Shown: positions 33,055-41,187 of the stretch, one piece after another
How positions within the stretch are numbered: the stretch's first letter is position 1
Layout of the letters: each line of letters opens with the position of its first letter
Source of the DNA: Salibacterium salarium
GTDB lineage: Bacteria > Bacillota > Bacilli > Bacillales > Marinococcaceae
Length of the DNA stretch: 64,000 bases
Direction of reading: 5' to 3'
Assembly: GCF_030813635.1 (NCBI RefSeq)
Contig: NZ_JAUSUM010000002.1
Location: 1,040,410-1,104,409 of the forward strand
Notes under the pieces: generated by a model
Database searches by the model: none
What the model was told of the DNA's origin: nothing
Seen by the model: the letters and a program-made list of their open reading frames with translations, nothing else
Translations under genes and position numbers: made by a program

Positions 33055-34188
33055 TCAACTCGTAAAAAATACAACCATAATCCCTTGAATGAACCCAACG
33101 GTTCCACCAAGAAAAGCGCCCAGATAAGTAATCATTTTAAATTCACGGCGTGATATAGACAATACCATCTCTTCTAATCGATCAACCGAAAAGGTATCCA
33201 CCTGTTCACGTACTATTTCATCTAACTGTAATTGGTCAAATAACGTAGGCAGACGATCGATTAAAAATTGTTGTAATACTTCCATCATTCCCGGAATCCA
33301 TTTATTTATAATCACTTCTTTATAATGAGGAGCCCATTCTATTAAAGGCGTTTCTAAATTTTGATACAACGGAATTTCTTTTTTTAGCAGTTTTACTATC
33401 TCTGATGCCGCCTTATCAGTCTGTATAAATGCATGGAATGACGCTAAGTGTTTTGTTTGAATGTTCGTCCATTCTTGATAGATAACATCTTTAATAAAAG
33501 CTTCTGACGATGGATCTTCAAAAAAACGCACGATTTCCGGCTGAAGCTTTTCAATAATTTTATCACTACCAAACATCGTCCCTAAGAAATTGAGCATAGA
33601 CCCTTTTCCTTGCAAAAACTTTTCAAGCAACAAGTGAAGCTGGCGTTGTCCTTCTTCTCCACGAAAATAGTCTGCGCCTTTTTCTGTTACTTTATGGGCA
33701 AGAACTGGTACAAGATCATCTCCTTTTTTAATTAGGTTTTCAGGTAGCACTGCGTTAATAGGTTTATTAGAATTATCCTTTAAAAATTGATTTAATTTAT
33801 GTTCTACAAACTGTTCTGTAAATAAATCAATATTTGTATCCTGTTTTGTAATGGTACGGGCCCAGTCAGAAATAGTTGACGAGCTGTGCAGCATTTTTTC
33901 CGTTTCGTGACTCATCCATTCAATCATTTTTTCACGGAATAAGGATTGCCCAATTTTTTCACGAATTCGTTCCGGAGTTAACAAGTGGTTAACAACCATT
34001 TTTCCCATCTGCTCAGCCATTTCATCTCTTCGTTTCGGAATTAATCCCGGAGTGAAAGGCAACCTCCATTTACCCAAGTAAACAGGACGATATGGTCTAA
34101 AAAGCATTTTTATAGCAAGAGAATTCGTCACTCCACCAATTACTGCTCCAATAATAATCATTAGTAAAAGTAATAACAGTCCGTCCAT
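33055..34188 (-). CDS. yheB: YheB, DUF445 family membrane protein
   Basis: A 377-residue DUF445 protein. A helix at each end (about 4-26 and 352-376, GAFLGGTVGFIQGIMVVFF) and a long helical middle are the family design. The N-terminus IIGAVIGGVTNSLAIKMLFRPYRP is the strongest signature, followed by FTPGLIPKRRDEMAEQMGKMV. Its function is unknown. AAGGAG lies before the ATG. In B. subtilis yheC/yheD follow in this region; they are absent here. Confidence 0.9.
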   Translation of the reverse strand: MDGLLLLLLMIIIGAVIGGVTNSLAIKMLFRPYRPVYLGKWRLPFTPGLIPKRRDEMAEQMGKMVVNHLLTPERIREKIGQSLFREKMIEWMSHETEKMLHSSSTISDWARTITKQDTNIDLFTEQFVEHKLNQFLKDNSNKPINAVLPENLIKKGDDLVPVLAHKVTEKGADYFRGEEGQRQLHLLLEKFLQGKGSMLNFLGTMFGSDKIIEKLQPEIVRFFEDPSSEAFIKDVIYQEWTNIQTKHLASFHAFIQTDKAASEIVKLLKKEIPLYQNLETPLIEWAPHYKEVIINKWIPGMMEVLQQFLIDRLPTLFDQLQLDEIVREQVDTFSVDRLEEMVLSISRREFKMITYLGAFLGGTVGFIQGIMVVFFTS

Positions 34189-34338
34189 TATTCAAACTCC
34201 TTTTTTCCTCTCGACACTTACGACCTTTATGCAATCATTTTCACTTTATCAAGTTGTATCACAGAGAGCAAGTCCAGCGTTTTTCTGTTGTGTTATGTTA
34301 AAATTAATGTAAACGATAACAAGAAGGGAGAATCGTTA

Positions 34339-34566
34339 TTGTTTACACATTTCCAATGGCAAGAAAGGAAAAACAACTTAATAAATAAAGAATGGTCGTT
34401 TTCTTTCCTATTACAAGGAGCATATTACCAAGGCATATATTATAAAGACGGAACAATTATTTGGTCAGGTAAACAACCACCTGAAGAACATCTTAGCAGC
34501 ATAGAAACGCAAGTGCATGACCTTATCCTCTTTCACGTTTTTGAAGATCATACTCCCCCTATGTAA
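34339..34566 (+). CDS. yheE: YheE-like small protein
   Basis: A 75-residue protein with FTHFQWQERKN at the N-terminus, then GAYYQGIYYKDGTIIWSG and HDLILFHVFEDH. It resembles bacillus YheE, of unknown function. The TTG at 34339 lies 8 bases after AAGGGAG and gives the normal length; the longer frame from 34288 runs through the ribosome site. Confidence 0.75.
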   Translation: MFTHFQWQERKNNLINKEWSFSFLLQGAYYQGIYYKDGTIIWSGKQPPEEHLSSIETQVHDLILFHVFEDHTPPM

Positions 34567-34645
34567 GTCATTGTCGTCCCAACATTTGCATGTTATTGCT
34601 TAGCGTTATGAGGATAAAATACAAATATGGGAGGGGGATTTAGCC

Positions 34646-34807
34646 ATGAGGGAACACTCAGAAAAGGATCGAATGAACTACGAATGGGATGTAGATCGAA
34701 TGATAAATGAAGGTATGGCAGGCGGCAACACACATTCTATAGAGAAAAAAAACCAGATAGAAGAGGCAAGGGAATTAAAAAAAGAAGAACCTCCGCAACA
34801 CCACTAA
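34646..34807 (+). CDS. Hypothetical charged micro-protein (53 aa)
   Basis: Hand-found ORF beginning MREHSEKDRMNYEWDVDRM and ending KKEEPPQHH. It is hydrophilic and highly charged, with no signal or membrane segment. GGGAGGGGG lies shortly before the ATG, and a terminator hairpin follows 8 bases after the stop, both of which support a real gene. I recognise no family. It lies between yheE and the SASP gene, so spore function is possible but unsupported. Confidence 0.6.
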   Translation: MREHSEKDRMNYEWDVDRMINEGMAGGNTHSIEKKNQIEEARELKKEEPPQHH

Positions 34808-34814
34808 TATTTTA

Positions 34815-34841
34815 AGCCTGGTTTTTTAGCCAGGTTTTTTT
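34815..34841 (+). terminator. Terminator of the 53-aa gene
   Basis: GCCTGG and CCAGG pair around TTTTTTAG, followed by TTTTTTT. Confidence 0.85.
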
Positions 34842-34918
34842 GCGTTGCATAATAAGGAGGTTGCCCGGATGACGCGATGCGCCACCCTTTAGACAACCTC
34901 TCTAGTCATAATATTTAA

Positions 34919-35122
34919 TTATTGTTGTTGACCGCCCATTTGTTGCTCGGCCATTTGAACAAGACGTTTTGTGATTTCCCCTCCAACAGAACCGTTAGAA
35001 CGGGAAGTAGCGTCTGCATTAAGCTGAACTCCAAATTCTTGAGCAATTTCAAATTTCATTTGATCAAGTGCTTGTTGTACACCAGGTACTACCAATTGAT
35101 TAGAACTATTGTTGTTTGCCAT
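34919..35122 (-). CDS. Alpha/beta-type small acid-soluble spore protein
   Basis: A forespore DNA-binding protein that coats spore DNA and protects it from UV and heat, then is degraded at germination. The 67 residues contain [23 protein letters not shown], with the germination-protease site just after, and [18 protein letters not shown], the two family signatures. AGGAGGTGAGACACA leads to the ATG. A sigma-G-like promoter lies upstream. The location near yheE and yheG corresponds to sspB of B. subtilis. Confidence 0.95.
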   Translation of the reverse strand: MANNNSSNQLVVPGVQQALDQMKFEIAQEFGVQLNADATSRSNGSVGGEITKRLVQMAEQQMGGQQQ

Positions 35123-35148
35123 TGTGTCTCACCTCCTCTTCGTATCTA

Positions 35149-35177
35149 TAGTTTGTATCGAATTTCTAACACTATGC
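35149..35177 (-). promoter_or_regulatory. Candidate sigma-G promoter of the SASP gene
   Basis: On the minus strand GCATA, 17 bases, then CAAACTA, one mismatch from CATACTA. It is 27 bases ahead of the SASP ATG, the position expected for forespore expression. Confidence 0.55.
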
Positions 35178-35339
35178 TATAAAAACTATAGTAAATTAAG
35201 GTAATCCACTAACGCCGTACAACTTATCTGTTAACAAGCAATAATGCCGGCATTTTTCGTTTGTATCGCTGCAATTTTTATGTTTTTATATGTATAGGCT
35301 TTTATCTAATCCGAAATATTGAAAGAAGAGATGATCCAC

Positions 35340-35957
35340 ATGAAAATTGCATTGTTTGGAGCAACGGGACGCGTCGGACAACAATTATTAAATTTGTTGC
35401 TCACTCACGGCTATGAAGTAAAAGCACTCGTTAGGAATCCTGATAAAGTAAAACAACAAGAAGGATTAGAGATTCTTGTTGGAGACGTTTTAGATGAAAA
35501 AAACGTTTTCGAGACAATACGAGGAGTACAGACTGTCATAAGTACGCTAGGTACAGATAAAAACAATGTATTGTCCAGAGCTATCCCCAACATTATCTCT
35601 GCTATGAAAAAAGAAGATATTACACGTCTTATTACTACAGGAACAGCTGGTATTTTAAATGCGCGTTATGAACCAAATTATTTCCGTTTTGAGACAAATG
35701 AATCCAAAAGAAAACATACAACCGCAGCGCAAGACCATGCCAAAGCATATTTACTTTTACAACAATCAGACCTTGACTGGACCATCGCTTGTCCCACCTA
35801 CCTTCCTGATGGTATATCTGAAAAGTTCTTTCGAACGGAAAAAAATATGCTTCCTGTCGACGGTAAAAAGATTACAACGGGGGATACAGCTTTATTTTTA
35901 TTACAGCTTCTATCCACTGATGAGTACACAAAAACACGAGTCGGTCTCGCCTACTGA
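35340..35957 (+). CDS. yheG: NAD(P)-binding oxidoreductase-like protein (YheG)
   Basis: An atypical short-chain dehydrogenase/NmrA-like protein of 205 residues. The N-terminus IALFGATGRVGQQLLNLLL is the dinucleotide-binding glycine motif, with VISTLGTDKNN in the next strand and DLDWTIACPTYLPDG near the end. The substrate is unknown. The ATG at 35340 is preferred to 35319 because of the AAGAGATG site before it. Position next to the SASP gene agrees with B. subtilis yheG. Confidence 0.8.
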   Translation: MKIALFGATGRVGQQLLNLLLTHGYEVKALVRNPDKVKQQEGLEILVGDVLDEKNVFETIRGVQTVISTLGTDKNNVLSRAIPNIISAMKKEDITRLITTGTAGILNARYEPNYFRFETNESKRKHTTAAQDHAKAYLLLQQSDLDWTIACPTYLPDGISEKFFRTEKNMLPVDGKKITTGDTALFLLQLLSTDEYTKTRVGLAY

Positions 35958-36064
35958 TGTTCCCTTTTCAAGCATGGTATAATATTACGTAGAATATGTT
36001 AGAAGAAGAAATTGTTACATATTTACTGATATAAGGAAATCAACCGTAAAGGAGGATTCATCAC

Positions 36065-36622
36065 TTGACCGTTTTTGGAGCTATACTCGGCATATTAATT
36101 ATTATTGCTTTAGTTAGTTGGATTATTGGGTATAACGCATTAATCAAATATTTAAGTTGGGTCGAGGAAGCATGGGCGCAAATAGAAGTGCAGCTAAAAC
36201 GCCGCATCGATATCATTCCTGATTTAATTGACATCGCTCAACAACGAGTAAAACATGAACAACATACTTTAGAAAGAATTGTAGAATTGAGAAGTGAATT
36301 AACCTCTCCTCAAACAAGTAAATTCGAACAAATCGAAACTAATGAACAACTTACACAAACGTTACATTCTCTCTTTGCATTAAAAGAAGAAAACAATGAG
36401 TTAGAACAAGATAAAGATTTTCTTTCTTTGGAAAAAAGTCTTAAAGATTCGGATATTAAATTAAAAAAAGCGATTAAAGTTTACAACAATACGGTACAAA
36501 AGTATAATAATAAAATCCAGTCCATACCAGCAAATTTCGTTGCTAATATCCACAGCTTTAAAGTAAGAGACACCGTAGATATTCCTCAAAATGAAAAAAA
36601 TGACGTAAAGCTTTCTTCATAA
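36065..36622 (+). CDS. lemA: LemA family protein
   Basis: A single-pass membrane protein with an N-terminal helix (about 4-22) and a helical bundle. YNALIKYLSWVEEAWAQIEVQLKRRIDIIPDLIDIAQQ is the LemA signature. It has 185 residues. The role is unknown. The start is TTG, 9 bases after GGAGG. It is monocistronic with a terminator; the nearby DUF-type partner genes often found with lemA are absent. Confidence 0.9.
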   Translation: MTVFGAILGILIIIALVSWIIGYNALIKYLSWVEEAWAQIEVQLKRRIDIIPDLIDIAQQRVKHEQHTLERIVELRSELTSPQTSKFEQIETNEQLTQTLHSLFALKEENNELEQDKDFLSLEKSLKDSDIKLKKAIKVYNNTVQKYNNKIQSIPANFVANIHSFKVRDTVDIPQNEKNDVKLSS

Positions 36623-36625
36623 ATT

Positions 36626-36665
36626 AAAATCACCTTCTCTACCTTTGAGAACGGTGATTTTTTCA
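36626..36665 (+). terminator. Terminator of lemA
   Basis: AAAATCACC and GGTGATTTT pair with additional TTCTC/GAGAA inside, followed by TTT. Confidence 0.88.
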
Positions 36666-36812
36666 TTCAGCTACTAACTACGTGCATAATGATTTCTGTT
36701 TTAGTTAAACTAGCTCGTGTCTTACATACCACTCATCCCTTTTCAATATGTTACAATAATTTTCAGATATATGTAATTGATTTCTAATTATGCATAAAAA
36801 GGAGAATAAGAA

Positions 36813-38045
36813 ATGACTACCTTTCATGAAAAATTTAACAACTATGCGGATTTAGCCATAAAAAAGGGAGTGAATATCCAACACGGTCAGACGTTGTTTA
36901 TATCAGCTCCTATTACTTCTTCAGAATTTGTACGAACTTTAGCTGAAAAAGCATATGATGCAGGGGCTAAAAATGTTCATGTCGATTGGGTTGACGAACA
37001 ATTAACAAGATTAAAATATGACAAGGCTCCAGCCGAGGCGTTCAAAGAATTTCCCAGTTGGGTTGCTAAAGGTCGTGAAGAACTGGCTGAGAATGGGGCA
37101 GCCTTTATAACAGTGAAATCCACTGATCCCGACCTTCTAAAAGGGGTCGATCCTAATAAAGTGGCAGACGCCAACAAAGCAGCCGGAAATGCAATGGATA
37201 CGTTCCGTTCTTATATACAATCCGACATGGTAAGTTGGCTTGTTATCGCAACTCCATCACCAGGATGGGCCAAAAAAGTTTTTCCGGAAGAGAGTCCTGA
37301 AGAAGCTGAAACGAAATTATGGGATGCTATCTTTAAAGCCGTGCGAGCTGATGTAGAGAGTCCTGTCGCAGAATGGGAAGAGCATGACAAAAGATTACAA
37401 GAAAAAGCATCCTTCCTCAATAGTAAACAATTCAAACAATTACATTATACGGCCCAAGGTACTGATCTAACGATTGAACTTCCTGAAAAACATATGTGGG
37501 TTGGAGGCGGAAGTGCCAACAAAGACGGTGTTCATTTTATTGCAAATATGCCGACAGAAGAGGTGTTTACGGTTCCTCACAAAACCGGTGTGAACGGTTA
37601 TGTAAAAAACACCAAACCGCTTAACTACAGTGGTACTGTAATTGATGATTTTACCATTCACTTTAAAGATGGAAGGATAACAGATTATCAAGCAGGTGAA
37701 GGAGAAGAAACGTTAAGGAATCTGATTGAAACGGATGAAGGTTCGCATTACTTAGGAGAAGTTGCTCTCGTTCCTCATAGTTCTCCTATATCTCAATCCG
37801 GCGATTTATTTTACAACACACTTTTTGATGAAAATGCATCCAATCATCTTGCGATTGGAAGTGCCTACGCCTTTTGTTTAGAGAATGGATCGGAAATGTC
37901 AAAAGAAGAACAAGAAAGCAACGGTCTTAATAGTAGTATCACCCATGTCGATTTCATGGTGGGGAGCAGTAAAATGGACATTGACGGTGTTTTACAAAAT
38001 GGGACAACCGAGCCTATTATGAGAAATGGCGAATGGGTAATTTAA
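36813..38045 (+). CDS. ampS: M29 family aminopeptidase (AmpS/PepS-like)
   Basis: A cytoplasmic metallo-aminopeptidase of family M29, 410 residues as usual. Motifs seen are LADLAIKKGVNIQHGQTLFI at the N-terminus, NMPTEEVFTVPHKTGVNGYV with Glu and His metal ligands (about 250), EGSHYLGEVALVPHSSPIS (about 318) and ASNHLAIGSAYAFC with a His ligand (about 345), then THVDFMVGS. AAAAGGAGA precedes the ATG. It is monocistronic. Confidence 0.92.
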   Translation: MTTFHEKFNNYADLAIKKGVNIQHGQTLFISAPITSSEFVRTLAEKAYDAGAKNVHVDWVDEQLTRLKYDKAPAEAFKEFPSWVAKGREELAENGAAFITVKSTDPDLLKGVDPNKVADANKAAGNAMDTFRSYIQSDMVSWLVIATPSPGWAKKVFPEESPEEAETKLWDAIFKAVRADVESPVAEWEEHDKRLQEKASFLNSKQFKQLHYTAQGTDLTIELPEKHMWVGGGSANKDGVHFIANMPTEEVFTVPHKTGVNGYVKNTKPLNYSGTVIDDFTIHFKDGRITDYQAGEGEETLRNLIETDEGSHYLGEVALVPHSSPISQSGDLFYNTLFDENASNHLAIGSAYAFCLENGSEMSKEEQESNGLNSSITHVDFMVGSSKMDIDGVLQNGTTEPIMRNGEWVI

Positions 38046-38060
38046 CATGACAGGTATAAT

Positions 38061-38096
38061 GAAAAATCCTGGTGGCATTTCCATCAGGATTTTTCA
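38061..38096. terminator. Bidirectional terminator ampS/spoVR
   Basis: GAAAAATCCTGGTGG pairs with ATCAGGATTTTTC around CATTTCC. Confidence 0.85.
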
Positions 38097-38119
38097 TTTC
38101 CATTCCATTTGCATAACAT

Positions 38120-39526
38120 TTATAGTGTTTTGCGATGCACTTTTTCGCCATTATACTGAAACAACACAGGTTTATTTTCTAACACTGTTTCGATGTACAC
38201 CGTTCTTCCCCAAAGCTGATACAAATACGGAAGCGTTTTTTCCAAATAGGTAACATCTAGCTCTTCCTCTTCATAACGATGGGTAATATAAAGTTCACCA
38301 TTTTTTTCATAATCCCCGTCCGTTACTGTCAAATAAGGAAATCCTCCATTCACTCTTGAACGAATAAGCTGATCACGTACATTCTGCCATTCTTTATCGA
38401 TGATGGTGTAATCTTTGCCTTGCTTTTGAAACAAGTACATATCTTCTCGTTGCACTAGCTCTTTTGTAATGTGATTCCTAATAAAGGAAGTATCCGATTC
38501 GAGCTCTCTCACTTCAAATATTTTTTCTCGACCACTTCCCGGGGCTACACCTGATAACTGAAGTTTTTCATCAGGATGGTTGTATCGTTCTTCTATATCC
38601 TCAAATATTTTAAGACCTAAATGATAAGGATTTACAGTTGTTTTTGATGGTTGGATGACGCTGGCATTTAACTTAGCAAATTCAATACTCTCATCGGCGT
38701 CCAATTCTAATTCCCTTAGAATCCGGGAATGCCAATAAGATGCCCAACCTTCATTCATAATTTTTGTCTCCAATTGCGGCCAGAAGTACAGCATTTCTTC
38801 TCTCATCATCGTTAATATATCCCGCTGCCAATGATCTAATTCTTTACTGTGCTCTTCTATAAACAAAAGCAAATCTTTCTCCGGACCGTCTGGAAACGCC
38901 CTCTTCTTTTTCGGTTCTGTATCCTTCTTATCTTCATCTAACTCCCATAAATCTTCATAAGGTCCCTTTGCTTTGTTATCTGGGGTGTCGTTGTTATCAA
39001 ACTCCTTTGAGCCAAGATTGGGACGCACTAGACTCGGATCAATATGCTCTTGTATAGCAAGAACAGCATCCAAAAACACTTCCACTTCCTTTTTTCCATA
39101 TACCGTTTCGTAATAAGAAATACGTTCTGCTGCCGCAGCCATACTTTCTACCATATCGTTGCGCGTGTTGGAAAAACGGATATTATTTTTGAAAAAATCA
39201 CAATGTGCCAGCACGTGTGCGACGATTAATTTATTTTGCACAAGCGAATTACTATTTAATAAAAAGGCGTAACAAGGGTTGGAATTGATAACAAGTTCAT
39301 ATATTTTACTTAGACCTAAATCATAATGTACTTTCATTTTATGGAAGTTTTTCCCAAAACTCCAATGTGAGTAACGTGTCGGCATTCCATATGCGCCAAA
39401 TGTGTATATAATATCAGGTGGACAAACTTCATATCGCATCGGGTAGAAATCTAATCCAAAGCTTTCTGCGACTTCAGTGATTTGTTCGATAGAGTAATGT
39501 AATTCTTTTTCTTCTTGATTGTTCAA
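38120..39526 (-). CDS. spoVR: Stage V sporulation protein R (SpoVR)
   Basis: A conserved sporulation protein needed for spore cortex formation in B. subtilis, acting in the mother cell. It has 468 residues. The signatures are [20 protein letters not shown] near residue 50, [42 protein letters not shown] in the middle and [17 protein letters not shown]. The start is TTG behind AAGGAGGGGG. A sigma-E-like promoter lies just upstream. SpoVR often works with YhbH and PrkA; those genes lie about 11 kb away here. Confidence 0.95.
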   Translation of the reverse strand: MNNQEEKELHYSIEQITEVAESFGLDFYPMRYEVCPPDIIYTFGAYGMPTRYSHWSFGKNFHKMKVHYDLGLSKIYELVINSNPCYAFLLNSNSLVQNKLIVAHVLAHCDFFKNNIRFSNTRNDMVESMAAAAERISYYETVYGKKEVEVFLDAVLAIQEHIDPSLVRPNLGSKEFDNNDTPDNKAKGPYEDLWELDEDKKDTEPKKKRAFPDGPEKDLLLFIEEHSKELDHWQRDILTMMREEMLYFWPQLETKIMNEGWASYWHSRILRELELDADESIEFAKLNASVIQPSKTTVNPYHLGLKIFEDIEERYNHPDEKLQLSGVAPGSGREKIFEVRELESDTSFIRNHITKELVQREDMYLFQKQGKDYTIIDKEWQNVRDQLIRSRVNGGFPYLTVTDGDYEKNGELYITHRYEEEELDVTYLEKTLPYLYQLWGRTVYIETVLENKPVLFQYNGEKVHRKTL

Positions 39527-39558
39527 AAATCCCCCTCCTTTTCACTCTTGTTATCCCT

Positions 39559-39586
39559 ACTATATGAAACGAAATGACAACAATGA
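39559..39586 (-). promoter_or_regulatory. Candidate sigma-E promoter of spoVR
   Basis: On the minus strand TCATTGT, 13 bases, then CATATAGT, close to TCATATT and CATACAAT. It lies 33 bases ahead of the start codon. Confidence 0.45.
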
Positions 39587-39683
39587 ATCCGTGAAGCAAG
39601 ATTTGTGCGTCTTTATTGATAGAAGGAGGAACAAACAGGTAAAATAAAACTATCTTTTAAGAAATCAATAATTAGGTGATAAA

Positions 39684-39914
39684 ATGGAACTCGTGCAATG
39701 TAAAAAAGATGTGATTAAGTCACTAGGCCATGATTTCGTAGAAGAAAACCCGCCCAGTGTCTTGTTTAAACAAAACAATTTTTATCCTGTTTTTCAAGAT
39801 GAATACGGAACTTGGCTATCAACCGATGAAGAAGGAGAAGCTCACATTATTTCTGAAGGGACAGATGACTTAGAAGCAGACCCTTGGTTTGGGGTTTATT
39901 TCAATAAACTATAA
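39684..39914 (+). CDS. Hypothetical protein (76 aa)
   Basis: A soluble, acidic protein of unknown family. The sequence has an alternating strand-turn pattern with NNFYPVFQDEYGTWLSTDEEGEAHII and WFGVYFNKL. A weak TAGGTGA site precedes the ATG. It is 21 bases from acyP and in the same direction, so cotranscription is likely. Confidence 0.6.
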   Translation: MELVQCKKDVIKSLGHDFVEENPPSVLFKQNNFYPVFQDEYGTWLSTDEEGEAHIISEGTDDLEADPWFGVYFNKL

Positions 39915-39935
39915 TGAAATCGGGAGGTACGTTTC

Positions 39936-40208
39936 ATGCTAAAAAAACATATGATTCTACATGGAAAAGTACAAGGTGTCGGCTTTCGACAATTCACACA
40001 AACGGAAGCAGAAAAACTGGGGATAAAAGGCTGGGTGAAAAATAAGTCAGATGGTACTGTAGAAGTAAAAGCAGAAGGAGAAGAAAAGACGATGAACACA
40101 TTTATCGAAAACGTGAGACAAGGTCATCGTTTTTCTTCTGTGGAAAACGTCGATATTTCAGATACAGACACAGTAGAGCATAACGGTTCTTTTTCTGTCA
40201 CATTTTAA
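39936..40208 (+). CDS. acyP: Acylphosphatase
   Basis: Hydrolyses acyl phosphates such as acetyl- and carbamoyl-phosphate. The 90-residue protein has HGKVQGVGFRQFT (phosphate loop with catalytic Arg) and GWVKNKSDGTVEVKAEGE (catalytic Asn). GGGAGG precedes the ATG. It probably shares a transcript with the upstream 76-residue ORF and converges with nat. Confidence 0.95.
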   Translation: MLKKHMILHGKVQGVGFRQFTQTEAEKLGIKGWVKNKSDGTVEVKAEGEEKTMNTFIENVRQGHRFSSVENVDISDTDTVEHNGSFSVTF

Positions 40209-40223
40209 TGTAAGTAATGAAAA

Positions 40224-41057
40224 TTATTTTTCAAATAAATCTATCCCTTTTTGCTCTAGAATATGTATAGCTTTCGTTACAGGCAATGACGGCATCTGAA
40301 ACTCATCATGTATCACTTCAAGCAATGCGTCTTTATCAGGAAGATGTTTTGTCAAAATAGCGCCATTTCCATTTCGAACACTAAACCGTTTATTAGTGAG
40401 AGACAACCCCTTTCTTTTCTCTGGCTGCCAAACTTGACAACGCAACATGTTCATAAAGACAGCATTGCTTTGAAATGTCGATGTTACCCAAGGCTTGAAA
40501 TCCTCTATAGACATAGCATCATGCACAGAAAACGTCCACTTTTTATCTATAATATGCTGTCCTCTCATACGTATGTATGTATAAACTCCCTTCTCTTTCT
40601 CAGGAAGAAATAATAAACGTTCGCCTGCAAATGGTGGAATTGAATGTCTCCGTCCATAAAAAGGGATTGGGTCAAATAATGGAGCAGTTGTACCTGCATC
40701 GACATAAAGTAGATTTCCATCTGACTCCGGATCTTTAATAATGACGGCCATATGCTCTTCACCCGGCCGGATTAAATATCCTTCAAAGCCAAGAGCACAT
40801 AACAATTGGTATAAACAGGAGTTTAACGCAAAGCATGTCCCACCTGTGTGATACTCCCAATGACTTTCCAAAAATTTTTCAACATTCGTTATAGGAGCAC
40901 TCCCGTCATATGTTTCAGCTATGAGCAATTTACTTACATTTTCAAAGGGAAAGGTCCGGACATGGGCTCGTATTATTTTCTTTAAATATCTTCTAGAAGG
41001 AGTTTCGTCTTGCAGATTCAATGTATTTAAGTATTGTTTTTTCCAGTCGCCAGTCAT
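40224..41057 (-). CDS. nat: Arylamine N-acetyltransferase
   Basis: A cysteine-dependent transferase that moves acetyl from acetyl-CoA to arylamines or hydrazines. The Cys-His-Asp triad is seen in GGTCFALNSCLY (Cys about 74), EEHMAVII (His about 107) and LLYVDAGTTAP (Asp about 122), with FENVSKLL upstream. At 277 residues it is normal for the family. AAAGGAG precedes the ATG. Confidence 0.9.
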   Translation of the reverse strand: MTGDWKKQYLNTLNLQDETPSRRYLKKIIRAHVRTFPFENVSKLLIAETYDGSAPITNVEKFLESHWEYHTGGTCFALNSCLYQLLCALGFEGYLIRPGEEHMAVIIKDPESDGNLLYVDAGTTAPLFDPIPFYGRRHSIPPFAGERLLFLPEKEKGVYTYIRMRGQHIIDKKWTFSVHDAMSIEDFKPWVTSTFQSNAVFMNMLRCQVWQPEKRKGLSLTNKRFSVRNGNGAILTKHLPDKDALLEVIHDEFQMPSLPVTKAIHILEQKGIDLFEK

Positions 41058-41119
41058 AGGTAAACTCCTTTAATCATTGGGGACTTGTTCCAGTTCTTAT
41101 TTTAACAATAAAAATCTAC

Positions 41120-41154
41120 AAAAAGAACTCCGGAAAACGTAATCTCCGGAGTTT
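41120..41154 (-). terminator. Terminator of pgcA
   Basis: AACTCCGGA pairs with TCCGGAGTT around an 11-base loop, followed by CTTTTTGT on the minus strand. Confidence 0.88.
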
Positions 41155-41187
41155 CGTATTTTTTAGAAATTCGATAAGCATATTGCT

